From the NCBI GenBank assembly GCA_026261815.1, contig JAMPIT010000682.1, positions 320,001 through 384,000 of the forward strand: a stretch of 64,000 bases of DNA, written 5' to 3'. A program made the translations under genes and the position numbers. Below are positions 12,466 through 25,300 of this stretch, in pieces. The notes beneath the pieces are model-generated. The model searched no databases, was not told the origin of the DNA, and worked only from the letters and a program-made list of their open reading frames with translations. Numbering within the stretch: position 1 is the first letter of the stretch; each line of letters opens with the position of its first letter. Origin of the DNA: Monarcha castaneiventris obscurior. Taxonomy: Eukaryota > Chordata > Aves > Passeriformes > Monarchidae.

Positions 12466-13940
12466 TTTATTTAGGATGGCATTTCAATGGATTTCTATGT
12501 CCTGTGTCTCCCTTCCTAATTCCCCCCTTAAAGTAGGACCAAGAGACATATTTTCAGGAGGTCTTGACCACTCATGAGCCACTTAGCATAAGGAGGAAAA
12601 GGAACGATGTGGCATATGCCTCAGTATAATCATTTTCATTATTATCTACACAGCGTCTTCATTTCAAATTTTATTTCAAATGAACCTCCTCTGGAATTAT
12701 GCTACATTAAAGAAAATAAATGGAAATGAAAGGTGTTGCCAAAGGAAAATGTTAACTTCATGATTACACCTTGAAAATATTGAAATATTCAAAAAAAAAG
12801 AAGATTACCACTAATTGAAATAATATCCCAGTCATCATTCTTTTGGATATATTCTTTCTATTTTCATTTTAGCTGAGTTGGAGGAATCTCATTATCCAAA
12901 ATATATGAAAAAATAACAATTTATTTTGCCCAAGTCATCTAAGACAGTTTCTACAAAATAGAATACTCTTGCATTGCTTGTCTTTGGGTTTAGGTGTAGA
13001 ATTTTTTCCAAGACAGGCTGAACTGGAAATCTAATTGTAAATTTAAGACTTAACAACTCTAGTCTTGTTATTTTATGTTGTTCCATACCATTATAACTTG
13101 GTAGTCTTAAAACTGTTTCCAAAATCTGAATATCAATTTCCTACTCAAGTGGTAGATTTTTCACTTCTTGCTTAGGCTTTCTCAAATTCAAACTGATCTG
13201 CGTCAAACAAAATATTAGCACACATAATGTAACTTTACTATTTTTGATTTTCATATTCAGTCCTGTTAACACACAACAATATGGAAGATTTTCAGTCTTC
13301 ATTTTTTGTTTATGTAGAAAAGATTTAATTTAAATTAGCACAGGAGTAACACTTACCATTCCATGACTTTTAATATGTTCTGCAACATATGAGCCATTCC
13401 TTGACAGACTAATTAAATGGCTCCATTTTGTAAAGTCCATTCTCACTTGGAGAATATTTTTATTGCATTCTCTTCAAGTTCCTCAAAACAAACTATACGT
13501 ATTTACAGACGTTGAATATTTACAATTATTTTACTTGACTAAACCTGCTGGTATTTATAATTTTAAACATAAATTATGATTCATTCTTTATCTGATATTG
13601 TGTTTTCTATTTAATTAATTAGAGATCTGTGCCCTGCTTTCAACACAAAGCTGTAACAAGCATTGTCATTACTTACAGACCTTTACCTGATACAAGCTGC
13701 ACAACTGAACCACCCACTCTGTAATTATTGAACATTTTCTACAGGTCAATTTGTATTTATTTTGTATTTTCATGGTAATGAATTAAGAATCTTGAATCAT
13801 GAGAGGCTTGCATGCTATATTGACAGTTATTGTAATTTATAAGGCAAATAAATTGCTAATGTCTCGGGTCATCTTATGGGTATATTTCAAATTGTGCAAC
13901 TGGTTTTGACTTATGTTCTTGCACTGGTTTAGAGTTTCAC
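12466..13940. other. Non-coding stretch, no gene seen
   Basis: AT-rich sequence; the longest frames are under 80 codons and unrecognised. Nothing specific is visible. Confidence 0.55.
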
Positions 13941-13973
13941 ACTTTTTTTTGTTGTTTGTTTGTTTGTTTGTTT
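13941..13973. repeat. (GTTT)n microsatellite
   Basis: A T run followed by about five GTTT units. Simple sequence. Confidence 0.9.
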
Positions 13974-16304
13974 TAATTAACTGTATATTTTGAACAACGT
14001 CCTTTCCTTCAATTGACTTTTTAAAATAATTTGAAAAATATTTCAAGACTTGTCTTTAATAGGACCTGTACATGTAATGAAGTAATTCTATCTTTTGAAA
14101 GACAACCTCACTGGTAATAATTTTACATTCTATTATATCTTCATACACATACATTTTTTTATTTCTGTTCTTTCACATATAATGTCAAAACCATATGCCA
14201 ATCTAATTTCTCGTGCCTGCCAGAAACATAATAATGTCCTTGAAAAAGATAAAATATCAGAACTGATGTCCAAAATCATTCTAATCAAGGCAATGGCTGT
14301 TTATAAAAGACAATAATGATCGGTTCATGTACCAGAAGAATAATGTAAATCACCTTAGAAAGTTATTTTACAAATGAAAACATTCATCTCTCAAAACAGA
14401 GAGGATGAAAAAATATCATCCACAGGAGCTGTCCTTTTAGGAGTCAAGGACTAGACCTCAGCAAATCATTGAGATATGCAATCATTCAGAAATCTGAGAA
14501 TGACATTTTTAGACTTCCCAGCAGATACCATAAAGAGTTGTGTGCAAACATCCATGTCAATACCATAAAAGCTTTGTGGATGGAAATACAGCTCTTTAAC
14601 TACAGCTGCAAATTTCTTCTAATTACTTCTAAGTGGGTATTTGGCATAAAAACATAAAAGGTGGCCAGTAAAAAAAATACTTAAGAAGTGCTTCAAATCG
14701 ACACAAGAATTTCATGAAACATTAGCGATCTGCCCATCAATTTATTTACTTCTTATTATTATTCCTAATACAATTAAATTTATTACTGTTTATGAACAGC
14801 AAAGAAATGTCATGTCATAAATTGAAAGCTTCAAGATTCTTGGTATGCTGAGTGGTGCTACGGGTTGTTCTATTTTTATTTCTTACAATTGCACGGCCGC
14901 AGTGGCTTAGGACCATTTTCCATGGTTACTTTGCTTATTGTCCCAAATGAAGGGGCTATTAGACATGGTGGATGTGAAGCCAATGTCGAATAGGCCAGTT
15001 CTGTCTCACAGAAACCATGTTTAATCTCAAATCTTGTCCAGCTCACAAACTCATGTGATCAAACCCATTGGAATCTGAGAACACAAGCTCCATTTGGCTC
15101 TGCTTTTGGTATGTCACATTTATGTCACAATCAGCCTTTTATATTTTACCTTTCTTCAGGAAGAACTCTGTACAACCTCTGCCTAGAGTTTTAGGAGCTC
15201 AGTAGTAAGAGACTACATGGGTTAAACTCGGATATAGACAAAGTTAAAATGTGGAATTTTTTTGTTGACATTTTGCCAGGCTGGGTGGTTCTTCTACTTA
15301 TTTCAGTTACCTGGTTTGGGATGTGTTTGTTGAAGAGAATAAAACTGAATTCCCAAAAGCTAGCCTCTCCTTTTTTGCCTCCTTGTCCATAAAGTCTTCA
15401 TAGTTTATCCACCATTTATGCCTAAAATCAACAAACATGAAAGCTAGAAGTATTATTCTAATTTTTTTGTGTTCTGGGCCAATGGGTTTAGTATTACTTT
15501 TTAAGATTTGGTTCTGATTCTTACTGTGCCCTGACAATTCACACATCTGTGATGTTCATTTGATTCCTTGTCTGTACAAGTGTTGTCCTGCACCAGAGGA
15601 CAAACACTTCTTGCTGTATATTCGTGCTTATTCCCCTCTGCTATGACTTCACATAGCCAGGATTTAAATAGTGAGACACAAATCCATCCAGGCTTTGCCA
15701 AGAGCTATTTTTAGCTTTTCCTCCACTCTCAATTTTCTGCTAGGTGTATGTGACTGGAATATAGCCAAAGTATGATTTATGTTGCAAATAGAGAGTGTGA
15801 TTTAGGAATGAGGACCCCATTATTCCCTTATCAGTGATGGGCTCTACAGTCATATAAATCTCCCCACAAGAGCAACAGAAGACATAATGGGAATATGGCT
15901 GTCCTAACTATTATGCCATTAAAATATGGAAGGGGAAGATGTCTAGTGAAGAGGTATTTTCTTTTGTGGAGATATCGTGAATCAAATCCATTTTTTACGG
16001 GTAAAAAAACACAAACTCACACCAGCCAAATCATTTCCCTAGTTCAACAGGACTAGAATTTTAATAAGCAAATTATCTGATACCTCTCTCCTGACAGTTG
16101 TACCATGGGAGGAAGTTACACAGATGTTAATAAAATCTGCCTGAGTGGGGCTTTTCGTGGGGAAGTCCAAGAGAACTGACACTGTCAAAGGATGCAGCAA
16201 ACTTTTCAGTCTGAGGTGTTTGAATAACTTTATTATCTAGCACAAAAAATTGACCAAAAAGATCTTAGGTATATTTTTCCTGTATCAACACTGGCAGCAG
16301 TGAT
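13974..16304. other. Non-coding stretch, no gene seen
   Basis: AT-rich DNA without credible coding sequence. The part near 14855-14990 has a few retained CpGs and a mixed-composition core that could mark a conserved non-coding element; this is only a suspicion. Confidence 0.5.
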
Positions 16305-16391
16305 GTTTTTTGGTTGGTTGGTTGGTTTTTTTATTTAGTTTTTTTGTTTGGTTTTGGTTTGGTTTTGGGGGCTTTTTTGTTTGTTTGTTTC
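16305..16391. repeat. GGTT/GTTT-rich low-complexity tract
   Basis: Four GGTT units, then T runs broken by G, then GTTTGTTTG. It is a complementary-strand version of the CAAA/CCAA-rich tracts at 5.7 and 11.3 kb. Confidence 0.85.
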
Positions 16392-17448
16392 TTAGAATGA
16401 AAAAATTGTTTACTAGTGTGCTCCTGTAAGTTTTCTCAAAGTTCTCCCGTCCCTTCTTCTGCCATAGGAGAAAAAACTGCATGGGTCTCTTTCATTCTTT
16501 TCCCTTTTGTCTTTTCTTTACAGCAGAAAAAATTAATTCAGTAACAGCCTTTACCTTCCTCTCCTTTCAGTGCTCCTCTAACACATCAACAGCAGAGATT
16601 TCACATGCACAGCCTGGTAATTTTCAGCTTTTGGCACTGTAAAAATAGGACAGCTCTATACCCTGCTGCTGATTTATACAGCAAACACTATACATTCCCT
16701 CAACACAGATTAAAGGGTGTGCAAGTCTCTTTGATGGGCAAGTTCAAAAGAAAAATAAGCTTAGTCGATCTTCTTCACCTGATAGACTAGCATACTTACT
16801 CAGGCTAAATGGTTTAAATATGCTGATTTGTCAGTAGCATTAAGCTTGAAAAGAAGCCATGTTCAGCCATATTATGAGAGTATAAACAGGGTTTATATAT
16901 AGTATTTTCCAGCATGCTAGGCAGTTGTGAACTCATGAATCATCTCTGGTGCTATACAACTAATTAGCAGCCAGCAGGAGTGATGTTTTTGCAAATCAGG
17001 AAGGTCTTTGTGTCATTTCTCAAACAAATATGCAAGTAAAACTTATAAATCTTTTAGATCTATTTAGATAGCATTGAACAGTGCATAAACCGGAGGTTTG
17101 CCCCTTCCTTTGCTTCCCCTGCTTTCAGCACTCCTTGAGATGCATGTCCTAAGCAAACACTTTAAAAGCTTATTTGATTTATTTGTTGTTATTAAATGTG
17201 ATGTTACACAGTTTATTTAAGCAGCAGTTAAATGAATATGGAATATATCTGCAAGTTTTCACAATAAACTTAAAAGTCTGTCACCACATCTACTAGTTTA
17301 TAAATTAACATGATTTTCAGTATTCCCAGATTATGATCATTTTTACATTTCTTATCCAGTTGATAATAAATCCTACTTCCAAAGTGCAATCTTTATGAAT
17401 CCATTAAAATGCAGACATTATGTCAAATGGATAGTTACTGGTCATTAG
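16392..17448. other. Non-coding stretch, weak exon-like segment
   Basis: AT-rich sequence. The 46 bases at 16571-16616 lie between a good pyrimidine-rich acceptor (ending CTTTCAG) and a weaker GTAATT donor, with one frame open throughout. I do not call this an exon. The remainder shows no recognisable element. Confidence 0.45.
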
Positions 17449-17550
17449 GAACATGGAATCACAAAATTACTTAGGTTGGAAGGAACCTTAAAGATCACCT
17501 GAAGGTTCCCCATTGGCATGGACAGCACCTTTCCCAGGTCAACAGGCCAC
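17449..17550 (-). mobile_element. CR1 LINE 3'-end fragment, antisense
   Basis: The + strand shows the reverse complement of the avian CR1 3' end: an AATCACAAAAT-type octamer remnant, then TTAGGTTGGAAGGAACCTTAAAGATCA, shown here only as the core GGTTGGAAGGAACC, then the CATGGACAGCACCTTTCC block. Reading 3' to 5' in CR1 terms puts the element on the minus strand. It is about 100 bp, severely 5'-truncated, which is usual for CR1, and clearly old. Confidence 0.85.
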
Positions 17551-19949
17551 ATAATCAAGTAATAGAGGATGCCATATTTTCTATTTTTTAACATTCAAAT
17601 TAAATTTCTGCCACTGTTCTGATTTGTTTCAAAGAAACATTAAAGAATGAATAATGGGACAGGTGAGATCAAGAAGAAACCACTGAGATTTTAAAAGCAC
17701 ACGATCTGTTATAAAATAATTTTGAGCTGGATATTTTCAATATATTGCTCCTTCATGGCTCTCTAGTTTTAACTTTAAGCCTCTGTGAGAAAAGCAGTCA
17801 GAAATGCAACCGAATATGTAAAATATTGCAATTTCAATGTATTTTACCCAAACACAAAGTTCGTTAGCACTTTTAATAAATTACTAAGGCACTTTCTTGT
17901 TGTCCCAATTAATATATTTGGTCAAGTGGTGGACAGAGAGGAGAATGAGCTGAACATTTCAGTGGAACTCCTTTTGATGACCAATAAAAGTTAAGAAATA
18001 TTTAATTTCCTGTAGTTTGGCTCTAGGAATGGAGTTCCCCAGTTCCATGTTCATGGCAGCTCCTGTCATCCATAGTTCTTTCATCCCAGCTAAACTGAAA
18101 CTAACACACCCAAGAGACACAGAAAAGGGTTTGTCCAGCCAACAGGGTGGCATAAGAATGTCTAAAGTTCTTCGGGTTCTTCACGGTCTTCTTGTTCCCA
18201 TCAAAAATTTTGGCTCCTGGGTCATTCTCTGGTTGCATAGGGGAGAGTGGTTGATATCCGTGCTTGGAAACGTGGTTAGAAAACTATATTTAGATCATGA
18301 TTGTGTACCCTGTCAGAACAAATTGACCCAGAGGCCGTAGGTTTACCCGGGAAGTCAGAAAATAATTTCTGTAAGACTTTAATGGAAGGATAAATTTTGT
18401 TTTCAGAAGGAAATTGTTGAAAAAAAACCACAACCCCACATAACTGGTATGCCAATTTGTTTAAGACGTGGTCCTAATTAATGAGGACTTTGCTGTGGAA
18501 CTTCAGCTCAGCTGGAATGAGATGCTTTTTTCATGGAAATCAAATGCAAGCATAATGATTCAACCTTGAAAAATAAGGTGTGGGTTTTGTCAGCAAGACA
18601 GCAGGATGCACAATGATATAATACTCTGAAAAAATCACCTACTGTAACCCTGTTCTCAGTAAGAATTGCTAATTTCATATTTGCTTTAAATATGCTATAG
18701 AAATCCTTCTTGCACAAAGCACTGGACTTCTTGACTCTATTCTAATAGTAGGCACTTATTCATTATGAGGCAATTCATTGTGCTATGGAAATAAGTCATC
18801 AAAAAAGCCTAAGCACAGAAATTAATTTCTCTCATCTTATTTTTTTTTCATAGCTTTGGAAAAGGAAGTCTTTGCACCTGTCATATGTTTGATACTGATC
18901 TTGTGACACTTCTCTACACAATGCCTGCAGATAAATACCAATATTCAGTCAAATAAGGGAAGAAACATGCAGTAAAATAATTTTTTTTTTTTTTAATCCT
19001 TATGAAAATAACATTTTAATTGGGGGATCAAGACTGTGTGCATGCAAATGTAAACAAAAGTCAGGATATGGAACTCGATTAAAAAGTTTCAAGACACTCT
19101 AAGCCTTTTGAGAGTCAACAGCTGTAAAATACAAGATATAAATCCATATAATCCACATATCAGCACATTACAGCAACATTATTGCAAAAAGGGAATAAAC
19201 AGGACTTGGGAGACTGTTTAAAATTACAAAGCATCAGCTTGGACATAAGGGTGGTCTAAATATGCTTTCCTTTCCTCCGCCACACAGTACAGAGAGTGAA
19301 ATAATGAAATGAGATATATGATACTGAACATAAAAACTGAGACATGACTTCCTTCCAAATGTAATTTATAACACAACCAGAGTGAGTACAAATCTATGGA
19401 TCATGAGAGATAAATAAAAGAACACCAACAATAAAATGAGTCTTAGATCCCAATTTATTTCTGGCTTGCAGTTAAAGTTTATGAAATAGAGTTCCAGGCT
19501 TTCTTGGGTAAATTGTGGAGAAATGCTATTAAGCCACTGAAATTGTTTAAGGGTTGAGGAATAGACTGAAATCCACACATGGGATCACATTTGCATTCAA
19601 AGTTCTACCATCCAGGCACTCAGGTACCTCATCTTCCCACACTGAAATATTACCCTGCTTTCCTCCTTTGAAATGCTCTCAAAGGTATTTGCTACAACCA
19701 CTGCAGCTTCCAAAACTGATGATTTACTTGGTTCCTACACAATTTCTGACGTGTGAGGGATGGCGACCAAGACTTTTGCTAAGTGAAAGTTTTCCAAGAG
19801 ATTTTGTTGCAGAGCAGAAAAAAAGTAAAAGAAGCACTGCACAAGAGGATACAAAGAGAAATTGGACGCAAAAAGTCCCTTTTGTATGGGAAAACCTCCC
19901 TGCCTTCCAGAAGTCTTTACTTTCCCTTTCCTTTCCCTTTCAATTTCCT
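17551..19949. other. Non-coding stretch with a CpG-bearing patch
   Basis: AT-rich DNA without a credible gene. At about 18,165-18,350 six CpGs occur within ~185 bases, spanned by a 107-codon + strand frame of unrecognised sequence; it may be the remnant of an interspersed element. The rest is unremarkable. Confidence 0.5.
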
Positions 19950-20156
19950 CCCTTTCCCCTTCCCTTCCCTTCCCTTCCCTTCCCTTCCCTTCCCTTCCCT
20001 TCCCTTCCCTTCCCTTCCCTTCCCTTCCCTTCCCTTCCCTTCCCTTCCATTCCCTTCCCTTCCCTTCCCTTCCCTCCCTTCCCTTCCCTTCCCTTCCCTT
20101 CCCTTCCCTTCCCTTCCCTTCCCTTCCCTTCCCTTCCCTTCCCTTCCCTTCCCTTC
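19950..20156. repeat. (CCCTT)n pentanucleotide tract, ~40 units
   Basis: A nearly uninterrupted CCCTT repeat on the + strand (AAGGG on the other). It is broken by one C-to-A change near 20,049 and a short unit near 20,075. Flanks are degenerate pyrimidine-rich sequence from 19,917 and to about 20,175. All long frames here (Pro-Ser-Leu-Phe on +, Gly-Arg-Glu-Lys on -) are translations of the repeat. The strand asymmetry permits triplex (H-DNA) formation and, on the minus strand, G-quadruplexes. Confidence 0.97.
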
Positions 20157-22082
20157 TTCTTCTTCCTTCTTTTTCTTCATACATTCATTTTTCTACCTCT
20201 TTTTGCCACTCCTGTATCATCTAATTATTTTTAACGCACCACTTTCATATCCAAATCCCAAAAGCAAATATGCACAAAGCTATGCCTTAACTTGAATACA
20301 ATCTGAAATATTAAGATTTTTGTTGGCAATAAAACCTTATAGAAAACTTACACGGAGACTGTTTGTTCTAGTGATTCTCAGACCACTGTAATTCTGCTAC
20401 ATTAAGATAAATATCCATCCAAATGTCACTTCTGAATGGTCTGAAATCATTCCCATCCATCATTTCTTGTATACTTACAGCAATTTCAAATAAGCATTTT
20501 CATAGCAAACGCTTTCTTATATCCTAAAATCCCCACATTTCTATGTATTATATGATATTTTGAAATAAAACTTGCAGCTAAGTTACGGAATGCTTAAAAA
20601 ATTCTTTTTGCCATCTGCAATAAAACACTTTCCCTGAAACACCGTCTTTTTTATAATATTTGTCTCTGTGTGTTTTAATTCTTCCAATTGTTACCAGGTC
20701 ACGAATATAAATTATAGTGAATCAAAAATAGCGAATTCACAGATTCATGTGCTTTATGCTTTTTTCATGCAAAAGGCAATAGTAAGGTTAAATTTTATTG
20801 TTAAACAATGTTGGGGCTTTATTGCATTTAAAGCAAAAGGGAAAAGAGAGAACACAGGGCCTTCTGAAAATGTTTTTTTAGTTCAGGCACAGATTTAGCT
20901 TTGATTGGTGAAGGACAGACCATGTAGGGTTTTTTTCTTCCTTTAGCAAAAAATGAGGCATTTGCTCACCAGTCACAACTCACTATTATCATACACAGGT
21001 CCCTCAAAACATATTTATTTTACAGAGCAAAAATTAGCATAGGGGATTTCACCCTCTGTGCAAGTGTGCATGGAGTTTCTTAAAAACTCATTTTTTAGGA
21101 AAATTTGAAAGATTTGTAGATTGTTAGGTAATCTATAGATCGTAAGATTAAAACCCTAGCATTTTACATCAAAATTATCAAAACTAGTGTATTTACCTTT
21201 GATTTTTAATCACTTTTACCCAAACTTTTACCAAGGTGCATACACCCAGCTTTAGAGAACAAATGTCACATATTCATTTTGAAAGATCTTGACAAATATT
21301 TTAAATATCTATTTTAACAATATTTAATTTTCCACATGTACTTAGCAAGAGATCACTCCCACCTCAGTCTAGACCTCTTGGTGAAGGCTGAAGCGTGGCG
21401 GCTTCATCTAAAATCAAGAAAAAAAAAACCCCAGCTTTACCCACCTGAGGTCTGACTCAGAATATATTTACCTGTACTGCCTGGCCACAAAGGATAATGA
21501 GATAACTGTGCAGTTAAATTCACAGGTAAAGACAAAGTAAAAAATAAGAGAGTTACGACAATGATAGATTCCACCACTTAGTCCTCTAATGACTCTACAG
21601 TAAAAACAATTTACTTTTCTATTAGGAGACATCCATGTTATATATTCTGAAAAGTAAATTAGGAGAAAAAGTTGAAAGGTGTCTCAGAAAATTCTGATGT
21701 GAAAATACATTTGGATTATATGAAACAATTTGTTAAAATTTCAATGTTAATCTAATATACTACCCTTAAAAATAAAGAGGTAAAAGAGACCTTTCCATGA
21801 CCTGGAGACTGCACCCAAGCATGCTCAGAAATATGCAGAGACTCTTTTACCTGTCTCTTTTCCAGTTTTTTAAACAGCAAAAATGGATCTCACATTTCTT
21901 TGTCTTACATCTGCTTCCACTCTTTTGGCAAAAATCACAACTTTTTGTGTGCATAATATTAGAAGAACTTTTTAAATGGGATCAGGATGTATCGAAAGGT
22001 AACTAGTTATGGATGAAAGACGAAAAGTGTTTTAGAGAAGGGCTGTAATGAAGTCAGAAGAAGCTACTAGAGCTACTCTATA
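20157..22082. other. Non-coding stretch, no gene seen
   Basis: AT-rich sequence with short unrecognised frames. No repeat family or promoter identified. Confidence 0.55.
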
Positions 22083-22334
22083 GGGGATTTGGGGTCCCAG
22101 CCCAGCACAGGGGTTTGGGGTCCCAGCACAGCACAGGGGTTTGGGGTCCCAGCACAGAGGGGTTTGGGATCCCAGCACAGGGGTTTGGGGTCCCAGCACA
22201 GAGGGGTTTGGGATCCCAGCATGGGGGATTTGGGATCCCAGCACAGGGGTTTGGGGTCCCAGCACAGGGGGTTTGGGGTCCCAGCCCAGCACAGGGGTTT
22301 GGGGTCCCAGCACAGAGGGTTTAGGGTCCCAGCC
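22083..22334. repeat. G-rich minisatellite, 21-26 bp unit, ~11 copies
   Basis: Units are built from GGGGTTTGGG(G/A)TCCCAGCACAG, with TTTGG starts at 22088, 22114, 22140, 22163, 22184, 22207, 22229, 22250, 22272, 22298 and 22320. Longer 26-base units contain an extra CCAGC/AGCAC step. Because the units vary in length, frames on both strands give repetitive Gly/Pro/Trp/Cys peptides; these are not genes. Runs of four G separated by TTT make it a G-quadruplex candidate on the + strand. Confidence 0.95.
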
Positions 22335-25300
22335 CTCACTCGCCAAGTTCTGTCCTTTCCGATGAGCTCTCAGTGTCCTTTGGGGTCTTCACCTGATTAA
22401 CTGCAGAACTTGGATGGAAGGTTCTGGAAAACAAACCAGATGAATAGATCTGCCTTGGGGCAGCACGAATTGGTTCCAAATCTAGGATACAGGCTGGCTT
22501 TGTACCATCCCTACACGCTGCTTGCTGTGATGGGCTGAGAGGGTTTACTGGATGTGTCCAGTGTAGTATTATTGGTGATTCCATTAATTAGCATAGATGT
22601 TCTGGTACTTCAGTGGGTGTTCCACACTGATAATTGCAAGCAGCTACATAGTAATAAGCAATTAAGTCAGCAATCTATAATACTGTATGTTAGTTTGTTT
22701 TAATTGATGTCCTTGCCCCATATAGCCACAAAGATTCAGTGTTAAATCTAAGATTAACTTATATATTATTTATTACTACTACATTAATTTGAAAAGATGG
22801 AAATTGGAGAAAAAACATTTGAAACAGAAGCTTTACAAAGGTTTTTCAAATACTTATATAGGAACAAAACAATTTGAATAGGAAAATATTCTCTTTAAAG
22901 TTGGGGACATTCAAGTTTGTAAATCAAGCATTACAATTTTAGGAATACTCCTCTTCATCTTACAACTACTGAAATAAATAATCCTAACCTTTTTTAACCC
23001 GATACTTTTGAAGATTTAATGGTTTATCTTTTACTAAACCCTTATTAGTTACCTCACATATATGCACTTTATTTCCCAGAACTGCTCTTCACCAGAAGTT
23101 ATTATCTTTATGATTCTCACATTATTTTAAGCAGTACCACTACTCTGGCATTAACTCTTTCATTCACCTCCAGTAAATACTTTTTTAAACTTTTGTAGAT
23201 ATTTTATATTTTTTTCAAATTTATTGAAAATGTCTCAGAGCTTTTTTAATTTAAATTCCAAGCTTTAGGCATTAAAAATTTGTCAACCTTCAGTTGTTTT
23301 AAGCTGAAAAGGTGTGAAACATTGATTTGTGTTTTCCAGTTTAAATCTGTCAGCTTTAATTTTAAGGGTGTTCAACAGCTGCCAGTCCTATCTAAACAGT
23401 CTGTTTGATGGGATTACCTAAATGAATGTTATTTCTTGAATGTACTTCCAGGATATTTTCAATATCTGTATTTCTGATCACCTGCTGGATTGAAGGTTAC
23501 AGAAGGGGAAACTGCTTTATATTTTTCTTTACATATATCCATTGTTCCCCATTTTTGATCCCTGTGAACCTTTCCACTTTGATTTTGCAGAAGCTTAGGG
23601 TCCAGAAGAAAAAATTAAGAATTTATTCTCCTTTCACTGAAGATTACAGTCCAGGTTATCATGGCAGCAGTGGTAAATCAAAAAATACAGACAAAGGCTA
23701 AAAGAGCTTGGAGATTATTAACAGATTGCTTTAACAGACAGAGGGACAAAGAAAAATGAACCTTTTGAAAGATCTTGTTAACTTTTGATGCTTTTGTCCT
23801 TTAAGAAAATTTAGGGTTCAAACAGAACATCTCAGTTAAGATGGCTTCCAATCCAGTCTGCTTTAATAAGTAAAATAACCTTTTCTCATAGGGGACAATT
23901 AAGAAAGTTTTATAATTTGCTGCTTTTTTTTTTTTTAAGAAATATTTTCTTGTCACCACTTCAAGAGCAAGAAGGGAAACTTCATATTCTTTCTCATTAA
24001 AGCACCTTCATTATTGCATGGTGCAGAACAGGAATGGCTACATCAAATAGGCAAGCAGGCTCTTGGCTGGTGCAAAATAGATAAGAAAGCACTGAAAGCA
24101 GCTTTTCTGTCAAGTTATAGCTGGTTTAATGTTTCAAAATTTCTCCAGGTAAAGAACAAATGGCTTGCATTGATTTTGAATGCTCAGAGATGGGGTCAAA
24201 AGTAAACAACCAGGAAAGTTTGGATCTGAGAGTCTCAGCAGCCTCTATGCCAATGAATAATGTCCCTAGTGACAGCAAATAACAATATTTTAAGCAGAAA
24301 GCTGCAATATTTGACATTGCCTATCTACACAGACATATTCATCTGAAATAACTCTGCAGGCAATCTGGGAAATGCCACCACACTAAAGGTTAATTAAGCA
24401 GTAAGACATGACAAATCATGCCATAGTGCAAACCTGTACACACCTCAGGAAGACAATGCTGCAGAAGGTAAAGCAAAATGCCTCTGGTGCACCAGAGCTA
24501 TTTATTTATGAGAATGAATGCCTATATATTTTTTCAAAATAGATTTTTAAAGGCTTTGAATGAACCATTTGCAGTGTATAAATACATAGGTAAAAGGCTG
24601 GAGGAAAATTTGAGCAAACATCTCAAGAGGGTTGGAGTAAAATTCTGAAACGACGCCACCAAGGGTTATAGGAACAACAGGATCTTGGGGAAAAGGACAA
24701 TATCACAGTGCAGAAACGCTTCAGCTAGTGGAAAATCCGCTTCAAATTAGTAAGTTTCACTGGTTTTGCTTTCTTTTAAAGCACAGGAAGCTATCCTGTG
24801 CCCTTACAGCTCAAATGAACTGCAGAGGCATTCGCTGGAGTAACACTGGCCCAAGTCCTGGACCCCTGACGAGATGGCACAGAAATTTTGTCAGATATAG
24901 CTACAGAAGGAAGGAAAATACCAAACCAGTTTCCTTCTTTCAGACTGCAAATGAAATTTTCCAACACTCAGTCACTTGTGACATAATGATTTGATTCTTT
25001 TTTTTAGTACAGATTTTGATTGCAATGCCATTCTCCACTCTAAACAACCTCATGTGATGTTTTAATTTTAATTATGTACTCAATTACAATCATAATCTAC
25101 CACCCAAGGTTTCATGCTAAGAAAAAAGAATATGTCAGTCAGGAAGAGCAGGCTAAATCAGAAATCCTGTGGTGGAGCTGCTAGAGCAAAACTCTGCCAG
25201 ATGCATTTATTTTAAATTATTATAAATTATTTCAATTTGTTTATAACTAATTTAAAACTCATTCTCAATGGTAATTGTATTTTATGTGATTATACCACAG

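Noticed and set aside
19554..20295. Long Pro/Ser/Leu/Phe and Gly/Arg/Glu/Lys frames (up to 226 codons)
   Set aside because: They depend on the (CCCTT)n tract and change peptide only with frame.
22032..22400. Several ~70-104 codon frames with repeating Gly-Val-Trp-Gly-Pro or Trp-Asp-Pro-Lys
   Set aside because: They are by-products of the 21-26 bp minisatellite; units of unequal length shift the frame.
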